NCBI GenBank assembly: GCA_950295325.1
Contig: OX485804.1
Coordinates: 27,218,001 to 27,282,000, forward strand
Direction of reading: 5' to 3'
DNA from: Polytrichum commune
Lineage: Eukaryota > Streptophyta > Polytrichopsida > Polytrichales > Polytrichaceae
Length of the DNA stretch: 64,000 bases
In this document: in pieces, positions 43,613 through 55,452 of the stretch
Numbering within the stretch: the stretch's first letter is position 1
Layout of the letters: each line of letters starts with the position of its first letter
Translations under genes and position numbers: made by a program
Notes under the pieces: model-generated
Seen by the model: only the letters and a program-made list of their open reading frames with translations
Database searches by the model: none
What the model was told of the DNA's origin: nothing

Positions 43613-44477
43613 CAGTCCTACCTCTTTAATACGACACTCGATAATACGACAACCTCGATATTATGACACAAATTTCGTAAACCAAACTTCCTAGTTCAAA
43701 TCTACCTCTATACTACGACTATGACAATGTTAATACGACACTCCTAGACCCCCCCCCCCAAATGTCATATTATAGAGGTAATAAATGCATTTATATGGTG
43801 GGTCCCACACACTTATATATACATAAATACATAATTTATGTTAAATTCATAAATCTTATACATATGAAGTTTGGATTAAGGAAGTTTAAATGTAAAATGA
43901 TGAGAACCATGAGAAAATAAACATGAGAACCATGGGAACTAGGTTCTCTTTCTAAAACCCTACTGACACTCACAACACTTAGCAGTTGGTGTCTTTTTCG
44001 CAACAGCTCTTACCCTAAACCCTAAACTAACATCCACAAATCTGGATTCGAGGTTTTTAGATCAATTTTTATCTGATTGATGTGTTTTTCATATTGTTGG
44101 AAAGCTATTGAAATTTCTCTCCTTTTGGTGGTAGTCTTGCTTGATTCCGAGTTGTATAGACAAAGTTATGAGCATATGAAGGTCGCCTAGTTCCAGAAAT
44201 TGATCGATTTGGTTTTGCAATTTGTGAGGTCAGTTCTTATCCGATTACACCCTTCTTCAAGTCCACATAGGTTTAGTGAGGAGAATTTCCATATTTGTAA
44301 TACATTTGAAAGAATATTCATTTTTATATATGGCAAAATATCTCAAGTGTGTTTTTATGAAGTACCTCGTTATTGTGACAACTAGGTCCAATTTGTCATA
44401 TTATTGAATATGTGACACCTCGATAACACGACCTTTTTCTCGTTTCCCAAACGTGTCATATTAAAGAGGTAGGACTG
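43613..44477. mobile_element. Pogo-like non-autonomous DNA transposon
   Basis: The terminal inverted repeats begin CAGTCCTACCTCTTTAATA on both sides (right end read in reverse), and the element is flanked by TA at 43611-43612 and 44478-44479. CAGT...CCTCT-TAATACGAC termini with TA duplication fit the Tc1/mariner superfamily, pogo/Tigger/Emigrant group. Subterminal repeats of AATACGACA occur inside the left end. The 865-bp interior has no transposase, so it needs one in trans. A C-rich run lies near 43750-43759. Confidence 0.8.
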
Positions 44478-44479
44478 TA

Positions 44480-44829
44480 GTGCCATAGCCCCACTAGTAA
44501 AAGCAAGGCAAATGGTCCTATAAAGCTGGAGACTAATCTATAGGCTATTAATCCACTAGCAATCCTTAACTATAGCAAGGAGTGTTCATAGTTTAGTAGA
44601 TCAAAAATTAATCACTATATTCGTTAATTTGAGACTTTCTCTTGTATCAAATTAATATATGGACCACAACAACATGGTCTAATGTTTGGGTTGTCCTACC
44701 TAAACCATCTTGATATGAGTTCTTAATTGGGTTCTTGATATGAACACCCGCTTCAAAGTATTTGCATCTTACAACATTCTCCAATATTTGTATGATTTTA
44801 TCCATGTTCTTATATTTGTAATTGTCTCA
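44480..44829. other. Intergenic DNA
   Basis: No gene or repeat end recognised between the pogo-like element and the LINE fragment. Confidence 0.4.
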
Positions 44830-45060
44830 AAATGCCGAAAAAGTCCCAAATTCACGAATTTAGTTGTATGTTAGTCTCATCCCACCTAGTGTTGTTAAAG
44901 ACACGATCATCCCTTTCAATCCAGATAGTCCAAAGTGTGGCATCACTAAGGAGGAGCCAAATTGTAGCATTCGTATTCAAAGAAGATCATGGCATTGTTT
45001 TTTTCAAAACCCCATAATGTCAATCCAATGCTCTCTATTGTCCTTCTTTGCAAGTGTGAC
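44830..45060 (-). pseudogene. LINE reverse transcriptase 3'-end fragment
   Basis: Read on the minus strand, the region near 44940-44890 encodes LWTIWIERDDRVFNN followed by T, R and W. This strongly recalls the conserved stretch after the RT in plant L1-type LINEs (WLIWKERNDRVF-like, next to the zinc-binding zf-RVT region). Upstream residues are garbled by stops. Only about 230 bp survive, with no EN or RT core. An RTE-type origin is also possible. Confidence 0.5.
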
Positions 45061-46206
45061 TCAAAAGCAATTTTACAAAAGGAGATGAAACCATTTAGAT
45101 CGAAGAGATGGAATTATCGAATATGAATGTGCCTCTCATCCATCCAACATCAAAACCTTGACCCCATATAGGTTTGTTGTCGATTCATCTCAAAACAGTT
45201 CGAGTAGACTAATTCAAGGGCTTTGAGACTAATTAGAATGTCAAATTAACAAACAAAAAGTAACCTCTAGGCTACGTTCTATTCCAAGGCTTTTATGTTG
45301 GATGAAAGCACTCATCCTCTCCATTCAAACCCCCTAATTTATTTTTCTTTTGTTTTATGTAGCACGCGGAAATATTTATTGGGAGAAAAAAGATAGTCAT
45401 AAATTTGTTTATGATAGTTTACAAAAGCAGATGTGGATAAAGGCACTTCTTAATCGTGTCTTAACAAACCATGTTCTAGAGACTCTAGTCCACAAGTGCT
45501 CCCAAATCCTCCTTGAGTCAACTGGTGTATTTAATCTGAAGACCAGATGAGAGTATTTACAATGTACAGATAGTAGTACAAAAGAAGACCCAGCTTCCAC
45601 TTTTAGTGCCTCACATGTAAGGTAGATAAGTCTTAAGTGGCTCGTTTTCTTCATTGGACCCCAATGTTTGATGGGTATGTATTTCGATGAAATCCAAAGA
45701 GCAAACATCATAAAGGCACATATTTAAAAGAGATTTGACTACGTCTTTAATTGTTAATAACTACTTTATACTGAATAGTAAACACAACCAGGAGGACTTA
45801 TGTATCTAGTTAAATAATCAACAAACATGCATTCCGATCACCATAACTAAATCGGGGGAGGTCCAAATTTTGATCCAATTTTGTCAGATGTTCATCGTAG
45901 ATTTGCTAATGCGACACGAGTTATTATGTTATGTAAATCTGATCAGTAGAAGTTGGAGAACATGAGAAACGAACCAAATAACACCCACATACGTGACATG
46001 GGATTTTCAGCTCCTTAAACAAACCTAGAGGACTCGTACCCGGGAGATCTACTCTACTCATCATCACTCTGCTCAAGTGGAGGATTCTCTCAAATCTCAC
46101 CAGCTGAACTAATTGAATGTCTGCAATACCTAATTAGTGCCGATGCTAACGGCGAATCTAATGGATTACAAGTCTTCATGTACTGAGATGAAATCAGCAG
46201 CAACCA
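45061..46206. other. Intergenic DNA
   Basis: Overlapping short frames on both strands (66 codons plus at 45350-45550, 100 codons minus at 45409-45711) have no recognisable content. It may include further LINE debris. Confidence 0.35.
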
Positions 46207-46630
46207 CACTCCACTAGATATTGTAACTAGTGTCACCAATTCTATTTGTTTTGCACAATACTAATTGTAAACCGCTCATGTAAATGTCACTGGCACTAAA
46301 TGTAACCCTAATATTATTTGCCATTCCTTGTAGAAAAATTTAAACATTGTAGATAAAATACACTGTTGCAAGTACTGTCACTTACTGAGTGATTTTCTGT
46401 CCAAATTTCAATCATCCATGACAATATTTCATGACAAAAATCTTAAGATGCAGAATAGGCACACCAAAGTTTGTGAGTAGTTCCTTGGAACACAAAGTGT
46501 AAGTTGGGAAGACAGTACTTTTGAACATATTCATAAGAAGTGCCATTACGAAAGTTACCACACTGCATGGTGACATAACATAAAATACCACAATATATGA
46601 CACTAAATACAATGTACATTAGTGTAGCTC
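46207..46630 (+). mobile_element. CACTA-type MITE, family A
   Basis: It starts CACTCCACTAGATATTG and TAACTAGTGTCACCAATTCT and ends ATGTACATTAGTGTAGCT, an imperfect inverted repeat. Internal blocks (TAAACCGC, CATTCCTTGTA, TACTGTCACTTAC, CATCCATGACAATA) match the copy at 60379-60764. Noncoding. No clear 3-bp duplication. Confidence 0.6.
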
Positions 46631-46674
46631 ACCTTCCAATACAGTATGTTAAAGGACCTACTCGCCGCTCACTA

Positions 46675-46945
46675 AAACTCTGCCGGGGCCTCTGATGGCT
46701 GGCCAGAGGGCGCCATGCAAGAATTTGCAAGCATTTGCAAGCCGCCCCGAGAGTCTGCATGCCAGAAGTTTGCATGACATTCAAGCGCAATAAACTGAAA
46801 AGGATACAGAATCATCGACATCCTGCATGAGCACCAGATTGGAATTCTTGTGCCGGGATCTCTGATGACCAGAGGGCCGCTTGCGAGGATTTGCAAGTCG
46901 AGAGTCTGTCTGCATGCCATGGTGAGCTTTCATGTCACGCCTGGA
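46675..46945. repeat. Tandem duplication of about 90-110 bp
   Basis: TGCCGGGGCCTCTGATGGC at about 46680 and TGCCGGGATCTCTGATGACC at about 46851 start two related segments. Both continue with CAGAGGG-CGC, ATTTGCAAG, GAGAGTCTG and TGCATGCCA blocks. Frames on either strand run through both, so they are not informative. Confidence 0.5.
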
Positions 46946-47128
46946 CATGCCGTCTTCAGAAAGAAAATTAAAATGCACGAACGCCTGTTTGAAAGAAGCC
47001 GCAATTCTCCACCTCCCAATGCGACTGCTATATAATTCCAATCCATTCAACGACACAGGTTCTCAATCGCCGGAACGTCGGCCTGAGGTTTCGTTGAATA
47101 CATCGAATCCTAGTGATCCGTCAGTCCC

Positions 47129-47530
47129 TTAACCATCTGCATCGTCTTTATACAGGTCATTGTAGTAGCCGACGCCGGCGTGGAAAGCAAGGTCATATGA
47201 GTCTCTTCCTCCGGCAGAGAGTGGTGCTCGAACCTGCAACCCAAACGGCCAACGCGCAGGGAACTCCTGCGCGTTCGAACCGTATTGGTTGAACATGACA
47301 CGAAGCTCCGCCTCCTTCTCCCTACGGTGCTTGCGTAATCCCATAAGGTACCCTGTGCTGTTGAAGGGCGCCATCGGTGGAGCCCCTCTGCGTACCACGT
47401 TTGTGTCGCAGTCTTGCCAGTTCCTCTTCTTCCTCCTGTTCCTAATATCACACGGCCAGGTTGAGCTCCCGACCTCTCGCCCGGCCGGCGATGACGTCGA
47501 CATGCGCAACCCGCCGGACGAGCTTGCCAT
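47129..47530 (-). CDS. Unidentified ORF, minus strand
   Basis: It is 133 codons from the ATG ending at 47530, in a locally GC-rich patch. The N-terminal 50 residues are Ser/Arg-rich and could be an organelle-targeting or disordered tail. An internal ATG precedes the MFNQYGSN block. The C-terminus is YYNDLYKDD-like and acidic. It resembles the ORF at 27558-27998 around FNQ-GSN-F-W. Base composition and residue usage look more genuine than neighbouring frames, but I cannot name the family and the upstream promoter is not evident. Confidence 0.4.
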   Translation of the reverse strand: MASSSGGLRMSTSSPAGREVGSSTWPCDIRNRRKKRNWQDCDTNVVRRGAPPMAPFNSTGYLMGLRKHRREKEAELRVMFNQYGSNAQEFPARWPFGLQVRAPLSAGGRDSYDLAFHAGVGYYNDLYKDDADG

Positions 47531-50500
47531 CAGGCAGGAGCCGGCTCCTGCGGCTGATCACTCTGCAAACTGAAATGACACTTAGGAAACTACAGTCAGG
47601 TACAATCGATCATCACCGCATCCTGTGCTGCAACAGAGAGTGAGTCGAACAATTTAGTCATACCTGACAAACTTGCCGGCTGTTGGATATGTCACAAGAA
47701 GGATCTGGTGTACAGATTCCTGTGAAGCGAGCAGAATTTAAAAGTGTCACAGTAAAAAACAAATCTGTCGGAACTCCCGAACTCTGCAGAAATTAACATT
47801 GGAAGTTAGGCGTTGATTTGTTCTCGAGAGTGCAAGTTTAAAAGTGAGAACTTTCTCTTCCTCTGTTCAGACACATAGCCCCCTGTTCGAATGCAAATAA
47901 ACTTGGTTTCGGAGGAGGAAATCCATGTGGATATCCCCTATTCCCTCGAAGCGCTGACCACTCCATATCCTCATTGCCGTGTAAAGAGCACCGGAGATGA
48001 AGATGTGTAAGGAATGAATTCTTTACTTGCGCTAGTATTCATCTCCCGGGGACAACAAAGGAAACCGTCATCTCTAGGAGCTGGGGATGCAACCGACATT
48101 CACAACCACACAAAGTGAGAAGCTACACCGTCGAACCAAATGGACATAAGCTGAGGTCCAGTACTCATTAGCGACTTCCAGCTTCGGCACAATAAAGTAG
48201 AAGAGGAGCAGCCTTGATTGCTGTGGCCTTTAATGTCCTCACTAGTCCCGAAGCAGCACCAGCACTTCACCCACACCCTGCATATCCTTCAAATCCGACA
48301 GCACATTGCTCACTCCCGAAGGAAGGAAATTAACCCCTCCTTCGGCACACACCTAACCCATGCTAATAGTTTTGCATCGGTGCTCTTCGGGTCATACGAA
48401 GAGCACATGCAAGGCTGGGAGATCATCGACTATATATGATCAATGGTAGCCTTGCTCTCTCTATTAAAATCCCCTATGCTCATGTCACATACCCGCATCA
48501 CCATAGAAAACCATGTGGACTACTCATCCGATCGACTCTCGGCCTGTCTGTTAGTGCTCACTTTACTCTCTAACGTCAAAACCTGTTAGAGAGTGAGACA
48601 CACAGAAAGAGTATGTATATGGTATTCAAGTTGATAAAACGGTACCTGTAGACACAACCCGTAGGTATAACAATAAAATTGTGGCCGCCAGAAATTATTC
48701 ACCGGCCCACAGACATCGTCATCCTGGCTGCGGTTGAAGCCGCAGTTGTTGTGAAATTAGCAGATCTTTCTTTTCTTTCTTTCTCGAATGACTCCAAAGC
48801 TTGGTGCTGCTGCTTGCATCTACCAGGCGAAGAGATTTCAATGCAAATGGCTATGGAGGAGTGGAGCGATGTGCGGGAGAAGCTCAGAGAAACGAGACAA
48901 TGGGCGAAGGGACAGAGAGCTTTCTCTGTAGACATAGACGGCAGCAAGAATATGGATGACCATGGATGGATGTTCTGTGCTGTTGTTGTTCTGTGGATTC
49001 CCTATCTGTCCATCCATCCAGCTGTTTTATATTCTAAGCACATGTATGACTACACTGATTTATCCCAGTTAATATGTGTTAGTATTCAGAGTTTCGCAGT
49101 GCAATAACATCTTACTCATGAGTTAAAATTTGACTTTGGAAGGTTCAATAGGTTAATTGGACATTATAGAACATATAAAATGATTTTTCTTGGTGAAATG
49201 TTATATTCTCGTTAAAAATTTATAGCATTGCGTAACTCCGAATAGCAACATGCACTAACTGGGATAATCGATCTACTTGATAAATGCTTTTGGAGCCTCT
49301 CATACTCATATGGTACTTTGAAGTTGTGTAATGTGAAATCTCCAAGTACATTGTGATGTGGTTTTTTGGTAGATATCGATAGCTTGTTGTCTTGAACTAG
49401 TATTTAGGTGATTCCAAACATTTCGACCAATTTTAAACAAAATCGGTGGTTCACATCACTCTGCGAATCCCCTCAATATTGTGACTTCTTCCCATCACTT
49501 TGCTTTTCTGCATCATATGTGGCTTCAATTGGTTTTCTATCATGCATTTAAGACGTTGTAGTTGTGTGTTTGCACTTAATATTTTGTTGGTTATGATCAC
49601 ACATTGCGTGCATGATTCTAGACTATCCAATCATAATCACCTAAACACGAGTTCTTAAAAGGTTGCACTCCTTCACGCCCCACATAAAACAATGTGAAGA
49701 AATATTTGAGAAAGATTATTTTTAGATCATCCCGTATGAAGAATGGATACACTTTGAATAGTGTGAAACTGATGGAAATGTATAGGTATGGGGCTTTAAT
49801 TAAAAGGTACAATTATCCAATGTAAAAAAGGAACCTAAGCTTGTAATCCTCAATGTCTTCAAATTGTTGATTTTTAGAATTCTTTGAGGCATATGATAGT
49901 CCAAACAAGTTTGACTTCCATAATGGAATCCTACATCATGGATTTTTTGGTACGCAGGGTGGGGTGTTATGGTTTAATGGTAGGTCTCATATTGTGTTTT
50001 TTTGTATTGAAGCCCAGTGCCACTTTTAATGTGTTGGTCTCTTGTGGATTAAGAGTTGTTTTAAGGTGTGTGGACATTAATATTTGGTCGTTATTTTTTA
50101 TTTGACACCTATATTTGAGTAGTATATGTCAAGGCTTCTAATTAATAACAACCCACCAAAAAGATACTTGTTATGACGAGATTGGACTGTATACTCAAGT
50201 TATACACGTGACCATTCCAACTCCAATACTCAACACCACAAACCGGAGTGTTCATGTGGTCATTTTACATGATAATCGAGAGGATCTTCACATCTGTTGG
50301 ATTCTTATAGCTACTTTTGCATCTCAGCTCCGATTATGAAAATTGAAATGACAATCTTTGTGATTCACAATCTCTAATCCGGTGAGAGCGTCCCGGAGCT
50401 GATCCAACGGCCCGAAATGATGGTGCAGTTGCAAGAACCCACAATAAAAATTTGAAAAAATCAAACCTATTGTTGGCACTATGCGACCCTATTGTTGGCA

Positions 50501-50848
50501 CTTCCAACCCCACCAAAAACATTTAGTTTGACCATCGGATCGTTGACTGTACCCATGACGATTAAGGAGAGTGACCACATAAGGCCCACACACCTTAAAG
50601 GGAATTGCAATGGCTTTCAATTGGACCTCAAGTTACCATCGACTTCAAAGGAGTCTTTTCCTCGACAAGCTTTGCCTGCACGCAAACTCGGAGAGTCCTC
50701 CTCCACTGCCTGTCCGTGGACCCATTGGGGGATTAGGGTTACAATGAGAACCCTGCCAACCAAGCTAAGGAACGGTGAGGATTGATCGCTAGTTGCAGAT
50801 GAACCGGTTGAATTTGAGAAACCACCGGTCCAAATTCAAGACTTGAGG
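47531..50848. other. Intergenic DNA with weak ORFs
   Basis: A 142-codon plus frame (48679-49107) and an 82-codon minus frame (48699-48947) overlap and neither shows a motif. The 47.5-48.5 kb part is more GC-rich than the rest and may contain exons of the gene at 47.1-47.5 kb. Nothing further is supportable. Confidence 0.35.
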
Positions 50849-52190
50849 AAAATTATCAATCCATTAGGAATTTGTAGAATATTCTTCATTTTAATTTTTT
50901 TTTAATCCGAAAGATGTCAACTTGTACCCGGTTGGTCTTGGAAACACTAGAATCTCAACCGATTATGCCCAAAATAATCCCCACACATTGATGCCAGCAC
51001 AAGGCTTCTGCCTTCTTAGAAGCCTTTGCAGTGACAATTACAGATTCACTAGAGGAATTTGCAGAATATTCTTCACTTTTTACTAACGAGAATCTGAAAG
51101 ACGTCAACATGTATCCGGTCGGTCTTGAAAACACTAGAATCTCAACCGATTATGCCCAAAAATCTCCCCACACATTGATGCCACAACAAGGCTCCTGCCT
51201 TCTTAGAAGCCTTTGAGGTGAAAATTACCAATCCAGTAGAGGAATTTGTAGAATATTCTTCATTTTAATAAATAACGAGAATCCGAAAGACATCACCATG
51301 CACCCAGTTGGTCTTGAAAACACTAGAATCTCAACCGATTATGCCCAAAAACAATCCCCGCACATTGATGCCAGCACAAGGCTCTTGCCTTCTTAGAAGC
51401 CTTTGAGGTGAAATTTACCAATTCACTAGAGGAATTTGCAGAATATTCTTCATTTTAATAAATAACGAGAATCCGAAAGACATCACCATGCACCCAGTTG
51501 GTCTTGAAAACACTAGAATCTCAACCGATTATGCCCAAAAACAATCCCCGCACATTGATGCCAGCACAAGGCTCTTGCCTTCTTAGAAGCCTTTGAGGTG
51601 AAATTTACCAATTCACTAGAGGAATTTGCAGAATATTCTTCATTTTAATAAATAACGAGAATCCGAAAGACATCAACATGTATCCGGTTGGTCTTGAAAA
51701 CACTAGAATCTCAACCGATTATGCCCAAAAATCTCCCCACACAGTAATGCCAGCACAAGGCTCCTGCCTTCTTAGAAGCCTTTGAGGTGAAATTAAAACT
51801 ACCAATCCAGTCCAGTAGAGGAATTTACTGTAGAATATTCTTCAGAATCATTTTAATAACGAGAATCCGAAACTTAAGGTGTCAACATGCACCGGTTGGT
51901 CTTGGAAACACTAGAATCTCGACCGATTATGCCCAAAAACAATCCCCGCACAGTAATGCCAGCACAAGGCTCCTGCCTTCTTAGAAGCCTTTGAGGTGAA
52001 ATTAAAACTACCAATCCAGTAGAGGAATTTACTGTAGAATATTCTTCAGAATCATTTTAATAACGAGAATCCGAAACTTAAGGTGTCAACATGCACCGGT
52101 TGGTCTTGGAAACACTAGAATCTCGACCGATTATGCCCAAAAACAATCCCTACACATTGATGCCACAACAAGCTAGGCTCCTGCCCAAAT
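50849..52190. repeat. Tandem array, seven units of about 187-208 bp
   Basis: The landmark GGTCTTG(A/G)AAACACTAG starts at about 50934, 51121, 51310, 51500, 51690, 51898 and 52102. Units contain AATCTCAACCGATTATGCCC, CTTCTTAGAAGCCTTTG and GGAATTTGNAGAATATTC. The middle copies (51310-51690) are near identical. The last two are longer by about 18 bp, with CTGTAG and CAGAATCA insertions. A 35-residue frame recurs in each unit but is interrupted between units. Confidence 0.9.
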
Positions 52191-54389
52191 ACAATGGAAC
52201 TATAAATATTGTATTCATGGCAGCTGGGATGTCGATATCAAGCCCTAACTTAATGTCTGTTGTCGCAACTTTAAACATGGGCACGCTAGATACACATCTT
52301 CTGGTGAACCTCACCATGCAATTTCCAACCACAAAGGTAGGTGTGTGTGGCTCCAAGCAAGAGGAGTAGTGTGGGTGCTTCCAACTTCACGGACACTTCG
52401 GACCGTTAGATCGATCGATCGAATCATAAAATTGGAGCATCCGGCCAACAATTCTAAACAACAAAGTCTATCATTTGTGGTTTCAAAATCGGTTTGAAAT
52501 GCAAATGGTCTAAGAGATCATAGTTAGTAATCTTTTTTTCTCTCTTTACATTGTCACATGCATAGGCACTCTCGATTGTGATTGAATTGTTATAGAACGA
52601 AGGGTGTCTATGTTATGACCATATCATCCACTCTCATCATAACATGTGTGCGTTTAGTGTAACGTGCTCTTAATTGTCATAGATCCATGAGATATAGATG
52701 TCCGAATTAGAAAAGTGATCGCATAAGGTCCACATACTTTAGCCCTTCACTGTCCAAGGAGTCTAGAATGGACTTTTCATATATTGTCCATGTATTTTGA
52801 TCTTACATTGATAGAGGTGTAAATCGTATGTTAGTTGTTCTTGCCACCCAAGACCCTATTTCAATTTAATTAGTCGTTAAACACATGTTGGAATTTTTTT
52901 AATTGGTCTCGTACATAGGTTCTTAGTGAGGGTGACTATAAAGTAATCAAATACATAAGAACACACTAGTACTAGTTTTCTTTCTACATTGTGCTAAAGT
53001 TGATTACTGTTGTCACATATGATTGCATTTCTACTTGTTTCTTGTAACTATTACATGTTTTAACAAAGTATAAAGTTTGTATGAAAAGGAACAAATGATT
53101 TAAACTACTGTATGAATATTGAAAAAGATTCTTAACGTCAAAAACATGGAATGTGGTTTTCATACCAACACAAGCATATGGATGTTATTTTTTGGGGTTG
53201 TTTGCAACTGTTTTCTATTTTGGAGAAACGGCTCTAGAATCCATTGAGCCTTACAACTCAAGCCGTCTCACTCTTTCAAAAACACTTTGGTTCTTTAAAG
53301 GCTAAAAATACTCCCCTACAACTTGGCCTCTCAAAGCATGTCATCGCCATGTTGCAACATGTGTCACAAGGTTGAGCTTCTCCGCTTCAATTAGTGTGGG
53401 CTCCTTACATGTGCGGGTGATAAGCAAGCTCAATGTACCGGGAAGAATCGGCAACTAAACCATCCATCTATTTGGTTTTGTGTGGCATTATCATGCACCA
53501 CATTAATATCCAAACTCTTTCGAATCAATGTTCTCATGTCTTGAACCACAAATTATTGGCTCCTCGGGGGGGGCAGTGTGTTAAAAAGTTAAGGATATAG
53601 GTGCGAACAACCACTATTTTATAGGGGGGTATTACTTTCAATTCTCTTCTTTTTTTCACATGCTATCATTATGTAAATTTCTACTTTGGGTTAATAGAAA
53701 AATGGCTTGCATTACTTATAATTTCAAATTACCTATTATTCCATACCCTATAGTACTTTAAAGATGTCCAGTGCCATTTTTGATACCCTATATTACTCTT
53801 AAGTCCATTTATAATTTTTAGCTCCCATGTTTTTAAAATACCCTATCATTTGTTTGCACGTATACTGCTACTCCAACCAATGACTACCCCCCCCCCCCCC
53901 CGAGATTGGCTCATGTCGAGCACTCATCATCACAATCTCTTTGTCGCCTATCAAATGCTCCTCCACCCCTCCTCCAATCGTCACAAGGTTTACTTACATG
54001 CAAGTTTATTGACCTAAAATCTCTTTATTCTCTTTATAAATCATGTGGTCCATATTAATAGACACTAGTGAGAAAGTGTGTTGTGAGAAAATTAATGTGG
54101 TCCACAGTTATTGGTTCAATGTTCATTGTCGTGAACTGATGATAAATAGTGTGGCCTACACTAAATCAGATATAGAGTGTGATTACATGCCACCTGGTTA
54201 TTGAAATGCTTAAAAAACATTTTATTTTTTCACCATCTTTAAGTAGAGGAATAGCTATATATATTCCCTACTTTGGTAATGTATAGTTGTTAGTATATAC
54301 TAACTAAGTTAGTTGCTTTGAAAATCTTGGGTTCTTGACCAATTGTTTCCAAGTTCTCCCTGTTGGTTGACCATATTGGCCAAACAAAT
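52191..54389. other. AT-rich DNA without a gene
   Basis: A C-homopolymer lies near 53887-53901 and a G-run near 53568-53574. No ORF of interest. Confidence 0.45.
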
Positions 54390-54583
54390 GGGTGCATAAT
54401 AATATTAAGCAATGTGCATTCGTTCATGTGGGCCCTGAGAATATAACCATGGGGTGCTGCAACTAGTGCAAATTCAATCTGAATCTGCTCTGAATCTCCA
54501 CTAGCCACGCCATTCCATGGTTATGTATTCTCGGGGCTCACATGAACAAATGCACACCGTTTAATAATGTTATGTGGTGCCCC
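54390..54583. repeat. Long imperfect hairpin, arms about 63-69 nt
   Basis: The left arm 54390-54452 and right arm 54515-54583 are imperfect reverse complements around a 62-nt loop. Pairing blocks include CATGTGGGCCCTGAGAATA with TATTCTCGGGGCTCACATG, and CCATGG with CCATGG. It could be a short foldback MITE or a young small-RNA hairpin locus. No flanking duplication was identified. Confidence 0.6.
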
Positions 54584-55244
54584 AGAACACCATAATGAAG
54601 TTTGGAATTTTTTAAAGCTTGGAGGTTTTTCTACTAGAGTTCTTCAGCTTCAAATACATGGCTTGGTCGTATTACATATTTAGGTGCATCTACAATGAAC
54701 CTTGATGTAGTTGTATTACACTCAATTCAAGATAGTATGATTTTGTTTCCATGGATAGTGCATTTGTGACGGTCATGATGTAAGTTACACATGAAAACAT
54801 TGAGAAACACTTATGATTCGGAATTTTCTTTTTAGATGGTATGACACATCACACATGAAGTGGATCATCAAAAAGCATGAATTAATCTAAAGGAGTTAAA
54901 TTGGGATGATTCAACCATAAATGGGATAATGAAAAAGAACTAAGATTGGGCCCCATATCAGAGACTTTACTTATCCCTTACATCCATGCCACTTATCTCC
55001 ATTTTCAAGTTAAGCTTCGAAACTTCCACCAACACACCGTGTAAATTCTTCCAATCAAGGGAGTGATTATTTAGAAGTTGCAAACTCTTGTTGCACATAT
55101 GAACCTTTCAATTCTCAAATCCTAATTTTTTCTTATGTGACCTTTTGGATCTCATCCCAAGTGGCTTATCAAGCACGGTCCTCGGCACGGTCATAATATG
55201 TAATATTCATGGAGTATTTATGAATCATCCCAATTTAACTCAGT
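54584..55244. other. Intergenic DNA
   Basis: No gene or repeat recognised. Confidence 0.4.
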
Positions 55245-55452
55245 CATTGTGACTCATGACGATAAAATAAATAAATATATAGAGCATTATGGTTGTCAAT
55301 CAGAGGGTTTTGGCTGCTAATTAATTATCCAAAAACTACAACCACAAATCTTCGGTTGACAACCAAAATGGTTTATTTATGCATTTTTTGGCCATGAGTC
55401 GCAATGGCCAAGTTGCAACGGACAGTGGTAATGGACAAGTTTTCTTCTAGTG
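55245..55452 (-). mobile_element. Truncated CACTA-type MITE, family B
   Basis: It ends with GACAAGTTTTCTTCTAGTG, identical to the end of the complete copy at 58716-58959. Inside it carries CTTCGGTTGACAACCAAAAT and GGTTTATTTATGC, which match the other copy in reverse orientation. The other terminal repeat is missing. Confidence 0.55.

Noticed and set aside
43990-44035. Interstitial telomere repeat (CCCTAAACCCTAAAC)
   Set aside because: Only two units are present, which is expected by chance in an AT-rich 64-kb window.
48679-49107. 142-codon ORF as a host gene
   Set aside because: The residue pattern is not protein-like, an overlapping minus-strand ORF exists, and no motif or promoter supports it.
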